Assembly: GCA_964352815.1 (NCBI GenBank)
Contig: CAYGTO010000016.1
Span: 1-36,023, forward strand
Source of the DNA: CAYGTO01 sp964352815
GTDB taxonomy: Bacteria > Pseudomonadota > Alphaproteobacteria > Rickettsiales > UBA3002
Direction: 5' to 3'
Length of the DNA: 36,023 bases
Position 1 is the first letter of the stretch. Each line of letters starts with the position of its first letter. The notes under the pieces are model-generated. The model did no database searches. It had not been told where the DNA came from and worked only from the letters and a program-made list of their open reading frames with translations. Shown here piece by piece: positions 17,092 through 24,996 of this stretch. Both the position numbers and the translations under genes were made by a program.

Positions 17092-17556
17092 ATGATAGAA
17101 CGTCGTATAACCGCGCGCCTCGAAAAATTCTGGAAGCATCATAAGGGAAGCGCCAAGCTCCCGCCAGCGAAGGCCATTTGCCCCGGCGCCTTTCCCGATA
17201 TGTGGGATGCCTGCAGCTTGTTTAAGGTTGAACAAAGCGAAGATAAAGTCGTGCTGGTCTATGACTATATCGGTATGCGGTTTGTCACGCAGTATGGGAT
17301 GACGCTGACGGATCGCGGCGCGTCCGTGTATAAATATTTAGTCAAAACCTATGATGATGCCATTCCTTCTTTTGCGGTGGAAACGGTGAAAGCGGGCAAG
17401 CCTGTCTATAAGGATGACGTCTACGAAATGCTCGATAGCCCGTTTGAAGTACGGTGGCGCTTGGGGCTGTTTCCTTTTGCCGATAAACACGGAAAGTTAA
17501 GCCATGTGCTGTGTGGTATGCGCTGGATGGCAGTCGATAAAACGGTGCGTTTCTAA
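17092..17556 (+). CDS. single-domain PAS-like protein (PAS_5 type)
   Basis: This is a 154-residue soluble protein. The pattern, from FPDMWDACSLFKVEQSEDKVVLVYDYIGMRFVTQYG read in pieces to PFEVRWRLGLFPFADKHGKLSHVLCGMRWMAV, matches the small stand-alone PAS_5-type proteins frequent in alphaproteobacteria (Caulobacter MopJ belongs to this kind). No kinase, cyclase or DNA-binding domain is attached, so it would act by binding a partner or ligand. I use the ATG at 17092 rather than the TTG at 17047, because a good promoter with TATAGT ends six bases before it. The stop is 21 bp before the ion-channel gene. Confidence 0.75.
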   Translation: MIERRITARLEKFWKHHKGSAKLPPAKAICPGAFPDMWDACSLFKVEQSEDKVVLVYDYIGMRFVTQYGMTLTDRGASVYKYLVKTYDDAIPSFAVETVKAGKPVYKDDVYEMLDSPFEVRWRLGLFPFADKHGKLSHVLCGMRWMAVDKTVRF

Positions 17557-17577
17557 TAAGCTGCTGGGGTAGAAAAG

Positions 17578-18354
17578 ATGTTACGTAAAAAAATCCAAGG
17601 CACGCGTAAATATGAAGTGGCGTATCCGCTGCGCTATCGTGTGGCATTGTCGATTGAGGCGCCATCGTTTCAGCGCTTTATCCTGATGCTCATCATGTTC
17701 AATGCTGCACTTGTGAGCTATGCAACGCTTGGAAATATTTCAGTGGGGCTACAAAAAACCTATCTCTTGCTGGGCCAATGCTTTGCAGCAACCTTTATGC
17801 TTGAGCTGCTGTTCCGCCTCTATGCCCACCGCCTCCGTTTTTTCCACGACCCATGGAATATTTTTGATGCGATCGTGATCTGTGCTGCGGCCTATCCGCC
17901 GCTGACTCTGTTTGCGATCTTGCGTATTATTCGCCTGATGCGCGCGCTCAATATCGTGCCATCTACGCCCGGCGCGGGAATTATTGCGGATGTGTTGCGT
18001 AAATCATCGGGCAGCTTGTTTGCAATCGTGCTGGTGCTGTTCGTGGTAAGCTTTACCTACGCGCTGTTCGGCTATCACAGTTTTTATAATGAGTTTCCGG
18101 AATATTATCTGAACTTTGGCGAAGCGTTCAAAATCACTCTCTTTGTCATGTTTGAGGGTTGGCCGAGTGAGATTGTGGGCGATTTAACGCGTTACTATGA
18201 CAATGCGATCTATTACTTCTGGAGCTTGTGGTTGATTGCACGTGGCTTGATGATCAGTGCTATTTTGATCTTTATTGCGACCACCATTGAGATCGTTTCT
18301 ACGAACAACCGTACTTCTATTGTGCGAGCGCTCGAATATAGCGACCGTTCGTAG
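17578..18354 (+). CDS. voltage-gated-type ion channel (ion transport domain)
   Basis: This 258-residue protein has the six-helix layout of single-domain bacterial voltage-gated channels. S1 is at about 33-53, S2 at 61-83 and S3 from DPWNIFDAIVI (91-101). S4 is RIIRLMRAL with Arg116, Arg119 and Arg122 at three-residue spacing. S5 lies at about 146-168, the pore loop FGEAFKITLFVMFEGWPSEI at 180-199, and S6 at 210-241. The filter FEGWP corresponds in position to the LESWS motif of NaChBac-like sodium channels, keeping Glu and Trp. S4 has fewer charges than NaChBac, so the voltage response may differ. There is only a short C-terminal tail. Ion selectivity is an inference. Confidence 0.85.
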   Translation: MLRKKIQGTRKYEVAYPLRYRVALSIEAPSFQRFILMLIMFNAALVSYATLGNISVGLQKTYLLLGQCFAATFMLELLFRLYAHRLRFFHDPWNIFDAIVICAAAYPPLTLFAILRIIRLMRALNIVPSTPGAGIIADVLRKSSGSLFAIVLVLFVVSFTYALFGYHSFYNEFPEYYLNFGEAFKITLFVMFEGWPSEIVGDLTRYYDNAIYYFWSLWLIARGLMISAILIFIATTIEIVSTNNRTSIVRALEYSDRS

Positions 18355-18382
18355 CCTCCTGTTTATCAGAGGATTCACAAGC

Positions 18383-18901
18383 ATGCATATTCGTAACTCC
18401 CAGAGAACGTGGCTGATCTTTCTGATCATCGGAATCGTAACCATCGTGGGCTCGGCACTGGTATCCTTCGCGTTCATCCGTTTTCACGACAGCCATGTGA
18501 TGGAGTCGCAGCGTGAAATTGACCGGATTGATGATGAGATCCGTAACTTATGGCAGCAGGCCAGCCTCATTGAACGTCGGGCCGATAGCGCGGTGATTGC
18601 ACAGCTCCTTACCGGCCGCGACGGTGTCAATAAGTCTGCATTGATCGATTATTATACTTCGCGCGTGAGTGACCCGCATGGCGCGTTGGCATTGCTCAAA
18701 AAGTTGCCGCTTTTAGAAAAGGCTCAGGGAGAGCGGGTAGAGGTGCTGGAGCGTATCAACGGCATGTATGGGGAGCGGCTTGAATATGAGGTGTTGCGCC
18801 ATGGCCACCAACAGCAAAGCAGCTTTTATACTGCGCTTGCGATTTTCTTGCAGGTGATTGGGCTTGTGATTATCACAATAACGCGTGATTTACGAAATTA
18901 A
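18383..18901 (+). CDS. hypothetical protein with two terminal membrane helices
   Basis: I do not recognise this 172-residue protein. It has a transmembrane helix at about residues 10-30, a charged helical middle (from HDSHVMESQREIDRIDDEI, likely coiled coil, to RVEVLERINGMYGERLEYEVL) and a second helix at about 147-166 ending in a basic tail. The layout suggests a periplasmic hairpin anchored at both ends. The ATG at 18383 has AGAGGA nine bases upstream. It lies 28 bp after the channel gene and 37 bp before the FNT gene, so co-transcription is likely; an accessory role to either is speculation. Confidence 0.7.
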   Translation: MHIRNSQRTWLIFLIIGIVTIVGSALVSFAFIRFHDSHVMESQREIDRIDDEIRNLWQQASLIERRADSAVIAQLLTGRDGVNKSALIDYYTSRVSDPHGALALLKKLPLLEKAQGERVEVLERINGMYGERLEYEVLRHGHQQQSSFYTALAIFLQVIGLVIITITRDLRN

Positions 18902-18938
18902 GCTGTTATAGAAGAGCTTAGTAACCACAGAGGCACCA

Positions 18939-19766
18939 ATGGCAGAAGAGAAGAATGAACACGCGCAGATCATGTCGAAGCAGGCAGAGAAGCGTAAGGT
19001 AGAAGAGCGGCTTAAGCTTAATTCGCCGATGATTTATAAAATCATTGTGTCGGATGGGCATGAAGAACTCAATCGACCCTATTCATCGCTGATCTGGTCT
19101 GGTATTGCTGCAGGGCTATGCATTAGCTTTTCCGCTATTTGTAGCGGCATTCTCTATGCTCTTTTGCCCGCAGATAAAAGCTGGGAGTTGGTGCGGCATT
19201 TTGGTTATACGATTGGCTTTCTCATGGTGATTATGGGGCGGCTTCAGCTTTTTACGGAAAACACCATCACGGCGGTTCTGCCTACCCTATCGAACTTGAG
19301 TTTGATCAGCATTGGCAAAACATTGCGGTTATGGTGGCTGGTGTTTCTCTGCAATATTATTGGAACACTGGCAGCAGCGCTGCTTCTGACATATGGTGAT
19401 CTGATTAAACCGGAATATGTCGAAGGCATTATGGCGATCTCCTATAAGTTTATGCAGAAAGAGCCGTTCACCGCGTTTGTGCAGGGGATTCCTGCTGGGT
19501 TTATCCTTGCTAATCTCGTATGGATGCTACCGAGTGGCCGTGGCCAAGAGCCGTTCATGATTATTTTGATGACCTACATCATTGCGCTGGGAGATTTCTC
19601 CCACGTTGTCGCGGGATCCCTCGAAGTGTTCATGGTGCTTCTCGATGGCGGCGCGTCGATTAGCGAAGGCATGCTTGTATTGATGGCGGCGGGCTTTGGT
19701 AACATTGTCGGCGGAACGGGCCTCTTTACGCTCCTTGCATATGCGCAAATCAAAGAAGAGTTATAA
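18939..19766 (+). CDS. formate/nitrite transporter (FNT) family protein, YfdC-like
   Basis: FNT proteins are pentameric six-helix channels for small monovalent anions such as formate, nitrite or hydrosulfide. This 275-residue member has a charged cytosolic N-terminus of about 60 residues, then six hydrophobic segments. The FNT repeat GFLMVIMGRLQLFTENT identifies it, and its GRLQLFTENT wording is closest to the YfdC branch, whose substrate is unsettled. The second half carries ALGDFSHVVAGSLEVF, with the His expected in the central constriction, and GNIVGGTGLFTLLAYAQ. It is the last gene of the long plus-strand run. Confidence 0.9.
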   Translation: MAEEKNEHAQIMSKQAEKRKVEERLKLNSPMIYKIIVSDGHEELNRPYSSLIWSGIAAGLCISFSAICSGILYALLPADKSWELVRHFGYTIGFLMVIMGRLQLFTENTITAVLPTLSNLSLISIGKTLRLWWLVFLCNIIGTLAAALLLTYGDLIKPEYVEGIMAISYKFMQKEPFTAFVQGIPAGFILANLVWMLPSGRGQEPFMIILMTYIIALGDFSHVVAGSLEVFMVLLDGGASISEGMLVLMAAGFGNIVGGTGLFTLLAYAQIKEEL

Positions 19767-19793
19767 AATCCTTTCATCCTCAGCGAAACGTGA

Positions 19794-19920
19794 TAGATCA
19801 CTACTAGCGTCAGGCTACTAGGAGTTTGAAGTAAGGAGAGCGTAAGCATAGCAGCGCTATGTGCGTACGCATCGACGAATCTGATAAACAACAACGTATG
19901 ATGATGCTAGTAGTGATCTA
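19794..19920. repeat. inverted-repeat element just upstream of tRNA-Arg
   Basis: A perfect 15-bp inverted repeat at 19794-19808 (TAGATCACTACTAGC) and 19906-19920 bounds a 127-bp segment that ends two bases before the tRNA. Inside lies a second hairpin (GCGTA-ag-CATAGC, loop AGC, GCTATG-tgcg-TACGC; about 19840-19870). It has no ORF. It looks like a small palindromic or MITE-like insertion. Confidence 0.6.
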
Positions 19921-19922
19921 GG

Positions 19923-19999
19923 GGACCCGTAGCTCAGCTGGATAGAGTGTTGCCCTCCGAAGGCAAAGGTCGCGCGTTCGAATCGCGCCGGGTCCGCCA
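19923..19999 (+). tRNA. tRNA-Arg (anticodon CCG)
   Basis: A full 77-base cloverleaf. The acceptor GGACCCG pairs with CGGGTCC; the D arm is AGCTC..GAGT-like; the anticodon stem TTGCC/GGCAA surrounds loop CTCCGAA with anticodon CCG; the T arm is GCGCG-TTCGAAT-CGCGC; discriminator G and encoded CCA end it. It decodes CGG. Its 3' end is duplicated downstream. Confidence 0.97.
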
Positions 20000-20116
20000 T
20001 TTTACTATGATTTAGAAGTTGAGCTAGCGCGATGAGAACGCATGCGTTCGAGCCGTAGCGAGGTGTTAACCGAGCGGAGACCAGCGTAGCTAATCGCGCC
20101 GGGTCCGCCATTTTAC
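19981..20116 (+). repeat. 25-bp direct repeat of the tRNA-Arg 3' end
   Basis: The last 19 bases of tRNA-Arg plus six following bases (19981-20005) are repeated exactly at 20092-20116, 111 bp on. The 86 bp between hold a perfect 14-bp palindrome (GAACGCATGCGTTC, 20036-20049) and no ORF. The layout matches an att-type duplication or a decayed tandem copy. The second copy cannot form a tRNA. Confidence 0.7.
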
Positions 20117-20174
20117 GTAAGAGTCTATTGAAGCGATCATTGTAACTTAGGCGCTGCTGTAATAACCTAATTGC

Positions 20175-20606
20175 ATGACGCACTCCAGACTCACTTCAAC
20201 GCTTACCTATGCCGGCGCATTACCATTTCTTTTAGGTGCCCTTTGGTATCTGCTAGGGATCACTACCCTTGCCCAAGAGCTTACTCAGCTGATGCTGGCC
20301 TATGGTTTGGCAATTGCCTCATTCATGGCGGGGACGCATTGGGGCATGTACCTACAGCATGATGGCGTTAGCCCGCGAAATCTATTAATTACCAGCAATG
20401 CGGTGACGCTTTCTGTGTGGCTTGTCTATGGGCTAGGAAGTACGATTGCCGTACTTTTTGCGCTGCTTCTGGCCTTTGCGTATTTACTGTTTATCGATAT
20501 GACGCTCTATCGGCACAAGGTTATTCCAGATACCTATTATCGCCTGCGACGTAATGTGACATTCATCGTTATGATCAGTTTGCTCGGGGTGCTGAGCGCA
20601 GCCTAA
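20175..20606 (+). CDS. DUF3429 integral membrane protein
   Basis: This 143-residue protein has four to five predicted membrane helices and matches the DUF3429 pattern: early THSRLTSTLTYAGALPFLLGA, then YGLAIASFMAGTHWGMYL, and a late YRHKVIPDTYYRLRRNVT segment before the last helix. Members of this family are common in proteobacteria and have no assigned role. The ATG at 20175 lacks a strong Shine-Dalgarno. The stop codon overlaps that of the convergent phaZ gene (20603-20606). Confidence 0.8.
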   Translation: MTHSRLTSTLTYAGALPFLLGALWYLLGITTLAQELTQLMLAYGLAIASFMAGTHWGMYLQHDGVSPRNLLITSNAVTLSVWLVYGLGSTIAVLFALLLAFAYLLFIDMTLYRHKVIPDTYYRLRRNVTFIVMISLLGVLSAA

Positions 20607-21847
20607 TTCCACTTCTTGATCCAATCCGTGATCACGGGGCGGACGGCTTCGCGGTACCGGCGGCCGTTAAAGATCCCATAATGACCAACCTTTTTCTGCA
20701 AATGATATTTCTTCATTTCGGTATCAAGGCCTGATGAAATGTTGATGGCAGCCTTTGTCTGGCCGACGCCTGAAATATCATCTAACTCGCCCTCGATACA
20801 TAGAATCGCGGTTTTATTGATCTTTTCAGGATGCACCGGGCGGCCATGATGCGTAAATTCACCTTTGGGGAGGGAGTGTTTCTTGAACACTTCCTGCACG
20901 GTTTGTAGGTAAAACTCAGCGGTGAGATCGCATACGGAGAGATATTCATTATAGAACTTCTTATGCGCTTTGGCGCCGTCACCATCACCAACAATCAAAT
21001 GTTGGAACAGTTTGATATGCTCACCAATATGGCGGTCGAGGTTCATGGTCATGAAGCCGGAAAGCTGCATAAAGCCAGGATACACCCGACGCATAAAGCC
21101 AGGATAGTTAAATGGCACGCGGGTGATGACTTGGCTCTCGAACCAATGAATCGAACGTTCTTTCGCGAGTTGATTCACTTGGGTCGGGTTCTCGCGTGTA
21201 TCGATCGGTCCGCCCATCAATGTCATGGTTTTCGGGACGCAGCGGTGCTTGTCTTCTGACATGACTGCGACTGCGGCATAAAGCGGGACGGAGGGTTGGC
21301 ACACGGCCATCGTATGCGCACCGGGGCCAATGAACTCTAAAAACTCTACGATGTAATCAATGTAGGTATTGAGGTCAAAACGCCCTTCGCTGATCGGCAC
21401 TTCACGTGCATCTTTCCAGTCGGTAATGTATACTTCAGCATGTGGCAGAAGTGCATCCACGGTGCCGCGCAACAGGGTCGCATGGTGACCTGACATGGGC
21501 GCGACAATCAGAAGCTTAGGTTGACCTTTCGGCGCTCCTTCACGTTTAAAGTGCCGCAAATCGCAAAAGGATTTATGTAGTACAACCTCATCTTCTACCG
21601 CGACGGTCCTGTTACGAATGGAAGTGGACTCCAGCTCGAAGCCAGGCTTCTTATAGCGGCGTGTCATGCGTTCCATGAGCTCACCTGCCGCCGCCATATG
21701 ACGGCCGTAATTGGTGTAAGAGATCGGGCTGAATGGGTTCGCGTAGAAATCCTTGGCTGCACTGGCCATTAAGCGTAGTGGAACCATACTCAAATTATGC
21801 ATTTCATGCATAGCATAGAGCGGTGTGTTCTCAAATTGTGGTGCCAT
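20603..21847 (-). CDS. phaZ: intracellular poly(3-hydroxybutyrate) depolymerase
   Basis: This enzyme mobilises stored PHB granules in the cytosol. The 414-residue protein matches the PhaZ1 type (TIGR01849-like): no signal peptide, an alpha/beta-hydrolase fold, and a Cys nucleophile in VCQPSVPL at residue 183, the same number as in the Ralstonia eutropha enzyme. The late Asp in GELDDISGVGQ and His in KVGHYGIFNGRRYR complete the triad. An N-terminal patch (YAMHEMHNLSMVPLR...FYANPFSPISY) is typical. GGGGA precedes the ATG. No PHA synthase or phasin is in the window, so the polymer pathway is encoded elsewhere. Confidence 0.94.
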   Translation of the reverse strand: MAPQFENTPLYAMHEMHNLSMVPLRLMASAAKDFYANPFSPISYTNYGRHMAAAGELMERMTRRYKKPGFELESTSIRNRTVAVEDEVVLHKSFCDLRHFKREGAPKGQPKLLIVAPMSGHHATLLRGTVDALLPHAEVYITDWKDAREVPISEGRFDLNTYIDYIVEFLEFIGPGAHTMAVCQPSVPLYAAVAVMSEDKHRCVPKTMTLMGGPIDTRENPTQVNQLAKERSIHWFESQVITRVPFNYPGFMRRVYPGFMQLSGFMTMNLDRHIGEHIKLFQHLIVGDGDGAKAHKKFYNEYLSVCDLTAEFYLQTVQEVFKKHSLPKGEFTHHGRPVHPEKINKTAILCIEGELDDISGVGQTKAAINISSGLDTEMKKYHLQKKVGHYGIFNGRRYREAVRPVITDWIKKWN

Positions 21848-21948
21848 AACCGTCCCCTTTGCGACTGAAAATCAGTATCTTATTCTTTATTTATAGCAGA
21901 ATTTAGCCTGGTCGGCTATCTTTGTATAGTAAAGAATGCTGCACTGCG

Positions 21949-23970
21949 TTATGCGGCGTCTCTTTTTGCCTCGAGCCGGGTAATTTCATCACGCAGGCGC
22001 GCGGCTTTCTCAAACTCTAAATCGGCTGCTGCACGGAGCATTTGGTCACGAAGGCGTAGCATATGCGCCTCGATATCACCGCCATCATAGCTGGGCATGA
22101 GAGAATCAGAAAGCGGTTTACCATGCGCGCTGCCACGCTTGCTCTGTTTAGGATGAGTCTCACTTTCTTCGCTGCGTTCGATGATCTCACCGACCTCTTT
22201 CATAATGGTCTTCGGGGTAATGTTATGCTGCTCATTATACGCCACTTGCTTTGCGCGGCGGCGATCGGTTTCTTCGAGGGCGGCCTTCATTGAGTTGGTC
22301 ATTTTGTCGGCATACAGAATGACACGGCTATCCGCATTACGTGCGGCGCGGCCAATGGTTTGGATCAAAGAGGTGGTCGAGCGCAAGAAGCCCTCCTTAT
22401 CCGCATCAAGGATTGCCATGAGTCCGCACTCAGGAATGTCGAGCCCTTCACGCAAAAGATTGACGCCAATGAGAACGTCATACGCACCAAGCCGCAAATC
22501 ACGAATAATCTCAACGCGCTCAAGCGTATCAATATCTGAATGGAGGTAACGCACTTTCAGGCCCATCTCATCGAGATATTCGGTGAGCTGTTCGGCCATC
22601 TTTTTAGTGAGGGTGGTGACCAAAATACGGTAGCCCTTCTCGGCGACTTTACGGGCTTCTTCCATTAGATCATCGACCTGTGTGGCGACCGGGCGGATCT
22701 CACACGGCGGATCAATCAGACCAGTGGGGCGAATCACCTGCTCGGCAAACTCGCCGCCCGACCATTCGAGCTCAAGCGGGCCCGGAGTGGCAGAGACAAA
22801 GACTGTGTCCGGCCTCATACTATCCCATTCTTCGAATTTGAGAGGCCGGTTATCCATGCAGGAAGGCAGGCGGAAACCATATTCTGCGAGGACAGATTTA
22901 CGCGCCCGGTCACCATTATACATAGCGCGCACTTGTGGCAAGGTAACATGGCTCTCATCGATAAACAGGATCGCATCTTTGGGAAGATACTGAAAGAGGG
23001 TTGGCGGCGGATCACCGGGAGCGGTGCCATTTAAATGGCGTGAATAATTCTCAATGCCCTTACATGTGCCCGTTTCCATTAGCATCTCAAGGTCAAATTG
23101 TGTGCGCTGTTCAATACGCTGCGCCTCAAGAAGTTTATTATGCTCGTAATACCATTCGAGCCGCTTTTTCAGCTCTTCTTTGATGGTTTTGATCGCCTGA
23201 TCGACGGTTGGGCGCGGCGTGACATAGTGGCTATTCGCATAGATCGCAATCTCCCCTAACTCTTGCAGCGTCTCACCGGTGAGTGGGTCAAACTCGGTAA
23301 TGGTCTCTAGCTCATCGCCGAAGAAAGACAGACGCCAGGCACGATCTTCCATATGCGCGGGGAAGATATCGAGCGTATCGCCGCGCACACGGAAATGTCC
23401 GCGCTGGAAACTGACATCATTACGTTCATAAAGAAGCGCGATCAATTTCTGAATCAAGTCGCTCGGTTCAATCGTATCACCTGCTTCCAGCCGTACGGTC
23501 ATTTGCGAATAGGATTCGACGGAACCGATACCGTAAATGCACGAGACAGAGGCAACGCAAATCACATCACGGCGCTCGATCATCGCACGCGTCGCGCTGT
23601 GGCGCAGGCGGTCGATCTGCTCATTAATGTTGGAATCTTTCTCAATGAATGTATCGGATCGCGGTACATAGGCTTCGGGCTGATAATAGTCATAGTAGGA
23701 AACGAAATATTCGACGGCATTCTTCGGGAAGAAGCTACGCATCTCGCTATATAGCTGGGCCGCGAGGGTTTTGTTATGGGCCAGAATCACGGCCGGGCGC
23801 TGGGTTTGCTGAATGACCTGCGCCATGGTAAAGGTCTTCCCTGACCCAGTCACACCGAGCAGAACTTGGTTGCGCTTTTCATGATTGAGGCCCGCGACAA
23901 GCTGTTCGATTGCTTGCGGTTGGTCACCGGCGGGCGCGTAGTCAGCGTGAATCTGGAATGGAATGCTCAT
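21949..23970 (-). CDS. uvrB: excinuclease ABC subunit B
   Basis: UvrB is the damage-verifying helicase-like subunit of nucleotide excision repair, loaded by UvrA and partner of UvrC. The 673-residue protein has Walker A GVTGSGKTFT, the beta-hairpin YYDYYQPEAYVPRSDTFIEKD that clamps the strand, DESHVTLPQ (motif II), RPTGLIDPP, and helicase motifs near VLIGVNLLREGLDIPE and IQTIGRAARN. A C-terminal UVR domain (LRDQMLRAAADLEFEKAARLRDEI) binds UvrC. The start lacks a Shine-Dalgarno, and a TATAGT box ends eight bases before it. It lies 45 bp downstream of tadC but appears to have its own promoter. Confidence 0.98.
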   Translation of the reverse strand: MSIPFQIHADYAPAGDQPQAIEQLVAGLNHEKRNQVLLGVTGSGKTFTMAQVIQQTQRPAVILAHNKTLAAQLYSEMRSFFPKNAVEYFVSYYDYYQPEAYVPRSDTFIEKDSNINEQIDRLRHSATRAMIERRDVICVASVSCIYGIGSVESYSQMTVRLEAGDTIEPSDLIQKLIALLYERNDVSFQRGHFRVRGDTLDIFPAHMEDRAWRLSFFGDELETITEFDPLTGETLQELGEIAIYANSHYVTPRPTVDQAIKTIKEELKKRLEWYYEHNKLLEAQRIEQRTQFDLEMLMETGTCKGIENYSRHLNGTAPGDPPPTLFQYLPKDAILFIDESHVTLPQVRAMYNGDRARKSVLAEYGFRLPSCMDNRPLKFEEWDSMRPDTVFVSATPGPLELEWSGGEFAEQVIRPTGLIDPPCEIRPVATQVDDLMEEARKVAEKGYRILVTTLTKKMAEQLTEYLDEMGLKVRYLHSDIDTLERVEIIRDLRLGAYDVLIGVNLLREGLDIPECGLMAILDADKEGFLRSTTSLIQTIGRAARNADSRVILYADKMTNSMKAALEETDRRRAKQVAYNEQHNITPKTIMKEVGEIIERSEESETHPKQSKRGSAHGKPLSDSLMPSYDGGDIEAHMLRLRDQMLRAAADLEFEKAARLRDEITRLEAKRDAA

Positions 23971-23978
23971 GAGTGAGC

Positions 23979-24008
23979 ACTATATAGGCTTTTTACAAAG
24001 AAAGTCGA
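23979..24008 (-). promoter_or_regulatory. candidate leaderless promoter of uvrB
   Basis: On the minus strand TCGACT (24003-24008) is followed after 18 bp by TATAGT (23979-23984), with an overlapping TATATA two bases upstream. The uvrB ATG begins eight bases after the box, leaving little or no 5' leader. No LexA-type box is recognisable. Confidence 0.4.
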
Positions 24009-24015
24009 GTGCCGC

Positions 24016-24987
24016 TTAGTTGCCGAAGATACCGCCCTGCGCCATGACACGAAGAATGGCCGGGCCGATAATGATGATACCAAAGGCAGGGAGCATCATG
24101 AAGATGAGCGGAATAGTGATCAACGCCGGCAAACGCCCGGCCTTCTGCTCAGCGAGCGTGAGGCGCTCAAGCCGGTAGTCTTCTGATAGCACACGTAGGG
24201 ATTCGCCCAGGCTTACGCCAAACTTCTCTGATTGAATCAATGTTGCGACTAAGGAGCGAATCGAGATCAAGTCTGTCCGCTCTGCAAGGTTCTGGAGCGC
24301 TTTGGTCCGATCACTCAATACGGTAAGTTCTAAACGTGTGCGGTTGAGCTCTTGGGTCATTTCTGGGTACGCACCGCCTAACTCGCGGCACACGCGCGTC
24401 AACGCCGCGTCAAGTGCAAGGCCTGATTCAATACAGACGAGCAGGAGATCGAGCGTGTCTGGGAAAGAGCGGGTCAGCACTTTCTTGCGATTTGAAATAG
24501 CATTTTGTAGGTAGAGTTTCGGCCCAAAGGCACCAATCACACTGACAATCACGCCAATCATTATTTTTTCAAGCGCGCCGTCATCGGCCTCACTTCCTTT
24601 GAGAATGATCATGATCCCAGTGACAACAAGAACAATCGACAAGATGCGCTGAAAGAAGAGATAGTAAACCGGTGCATCAGCATTATAGATACCCGCATTG
24701 ATGAACCGCTCCGAAAGCTGCTCCGTTGCTTCATCGACATTTACCCCGACCACGCGTAGTACCGCTTCAAGAGCTTTAGCAAAAGCCGTTTTCTCACCCA
24801 GAATCGCATAACTCTCTGCTTCTGCTTCTTCATTAAGATCATAATAATTACCGTCTTGACCGCCGCTCAACCGGCTTCGGAGTTCTTTATAAGCGCGTTG
24901 TTTCTCGAAATAAGCGTTAATCGCCATGTATGCCGTAAACACAGTGATAGAGATAAAGCTTGCGATAATGATTGCGTCTAAAGCCAT
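24016..24987 (-). CDS. tadC: Tad pilus assembly membrane protein TadC
   Basis: TadC is a polytopic inner-membrane platform protein of the Tad (type IVc) pilus machine, a homologue of GspF/PilC. The 323 residues include a hydrophobic N-terminal helix, helices at about 107-125 and 135-155, and one near the C-terminus (LITIPLIFMMLPAFGIIIIGPAILRVM). The T2SF domain core reads FPDTLDLLLVCIESGLALDAALTRVCRELG...LRVLSEDYRLERLTLAEQKAGRLP, diagnostic for TadC. It is the last gene of the pilus block, 9 bp after tadB. Confidence 0.93.
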   Translation of the reverse strand: MALDAIIIASFISITVFTAYMAINAYFEKQRAYKELRSRLSGGQDGNYYDLNEEAEAESYAILGEKTAFAKALEAVLRVVGVNVDEATEQLSERFINAGIYNADAPVYYLFFQRILSIVLVVTGIMIILKGSEADDGALEKIMIGVIVSVIGAFGPKLYLQNAISNRKKVLTRSFPDTLDLLLVCIESGLALDAALTRVCRELGGAYPEMTQELNRTRLELTVLSDRTKALQNLAERTDLISIRSLVATLIQSEKFGVSLGESLRVLSEDYRLERLTLAEQKAGRLPALITIPLIFMMLPAFGIIIIGPAILRVMAQGGIFGN

Positions 24988-24996
24988 GTTGCCATC

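Noticed and set aside
20092..20116. Second tRNA-Arg gene
   Set aside because: Only the 3' end is duplicated; upstream bases cannot form the acceptor, D or anticodon arms.
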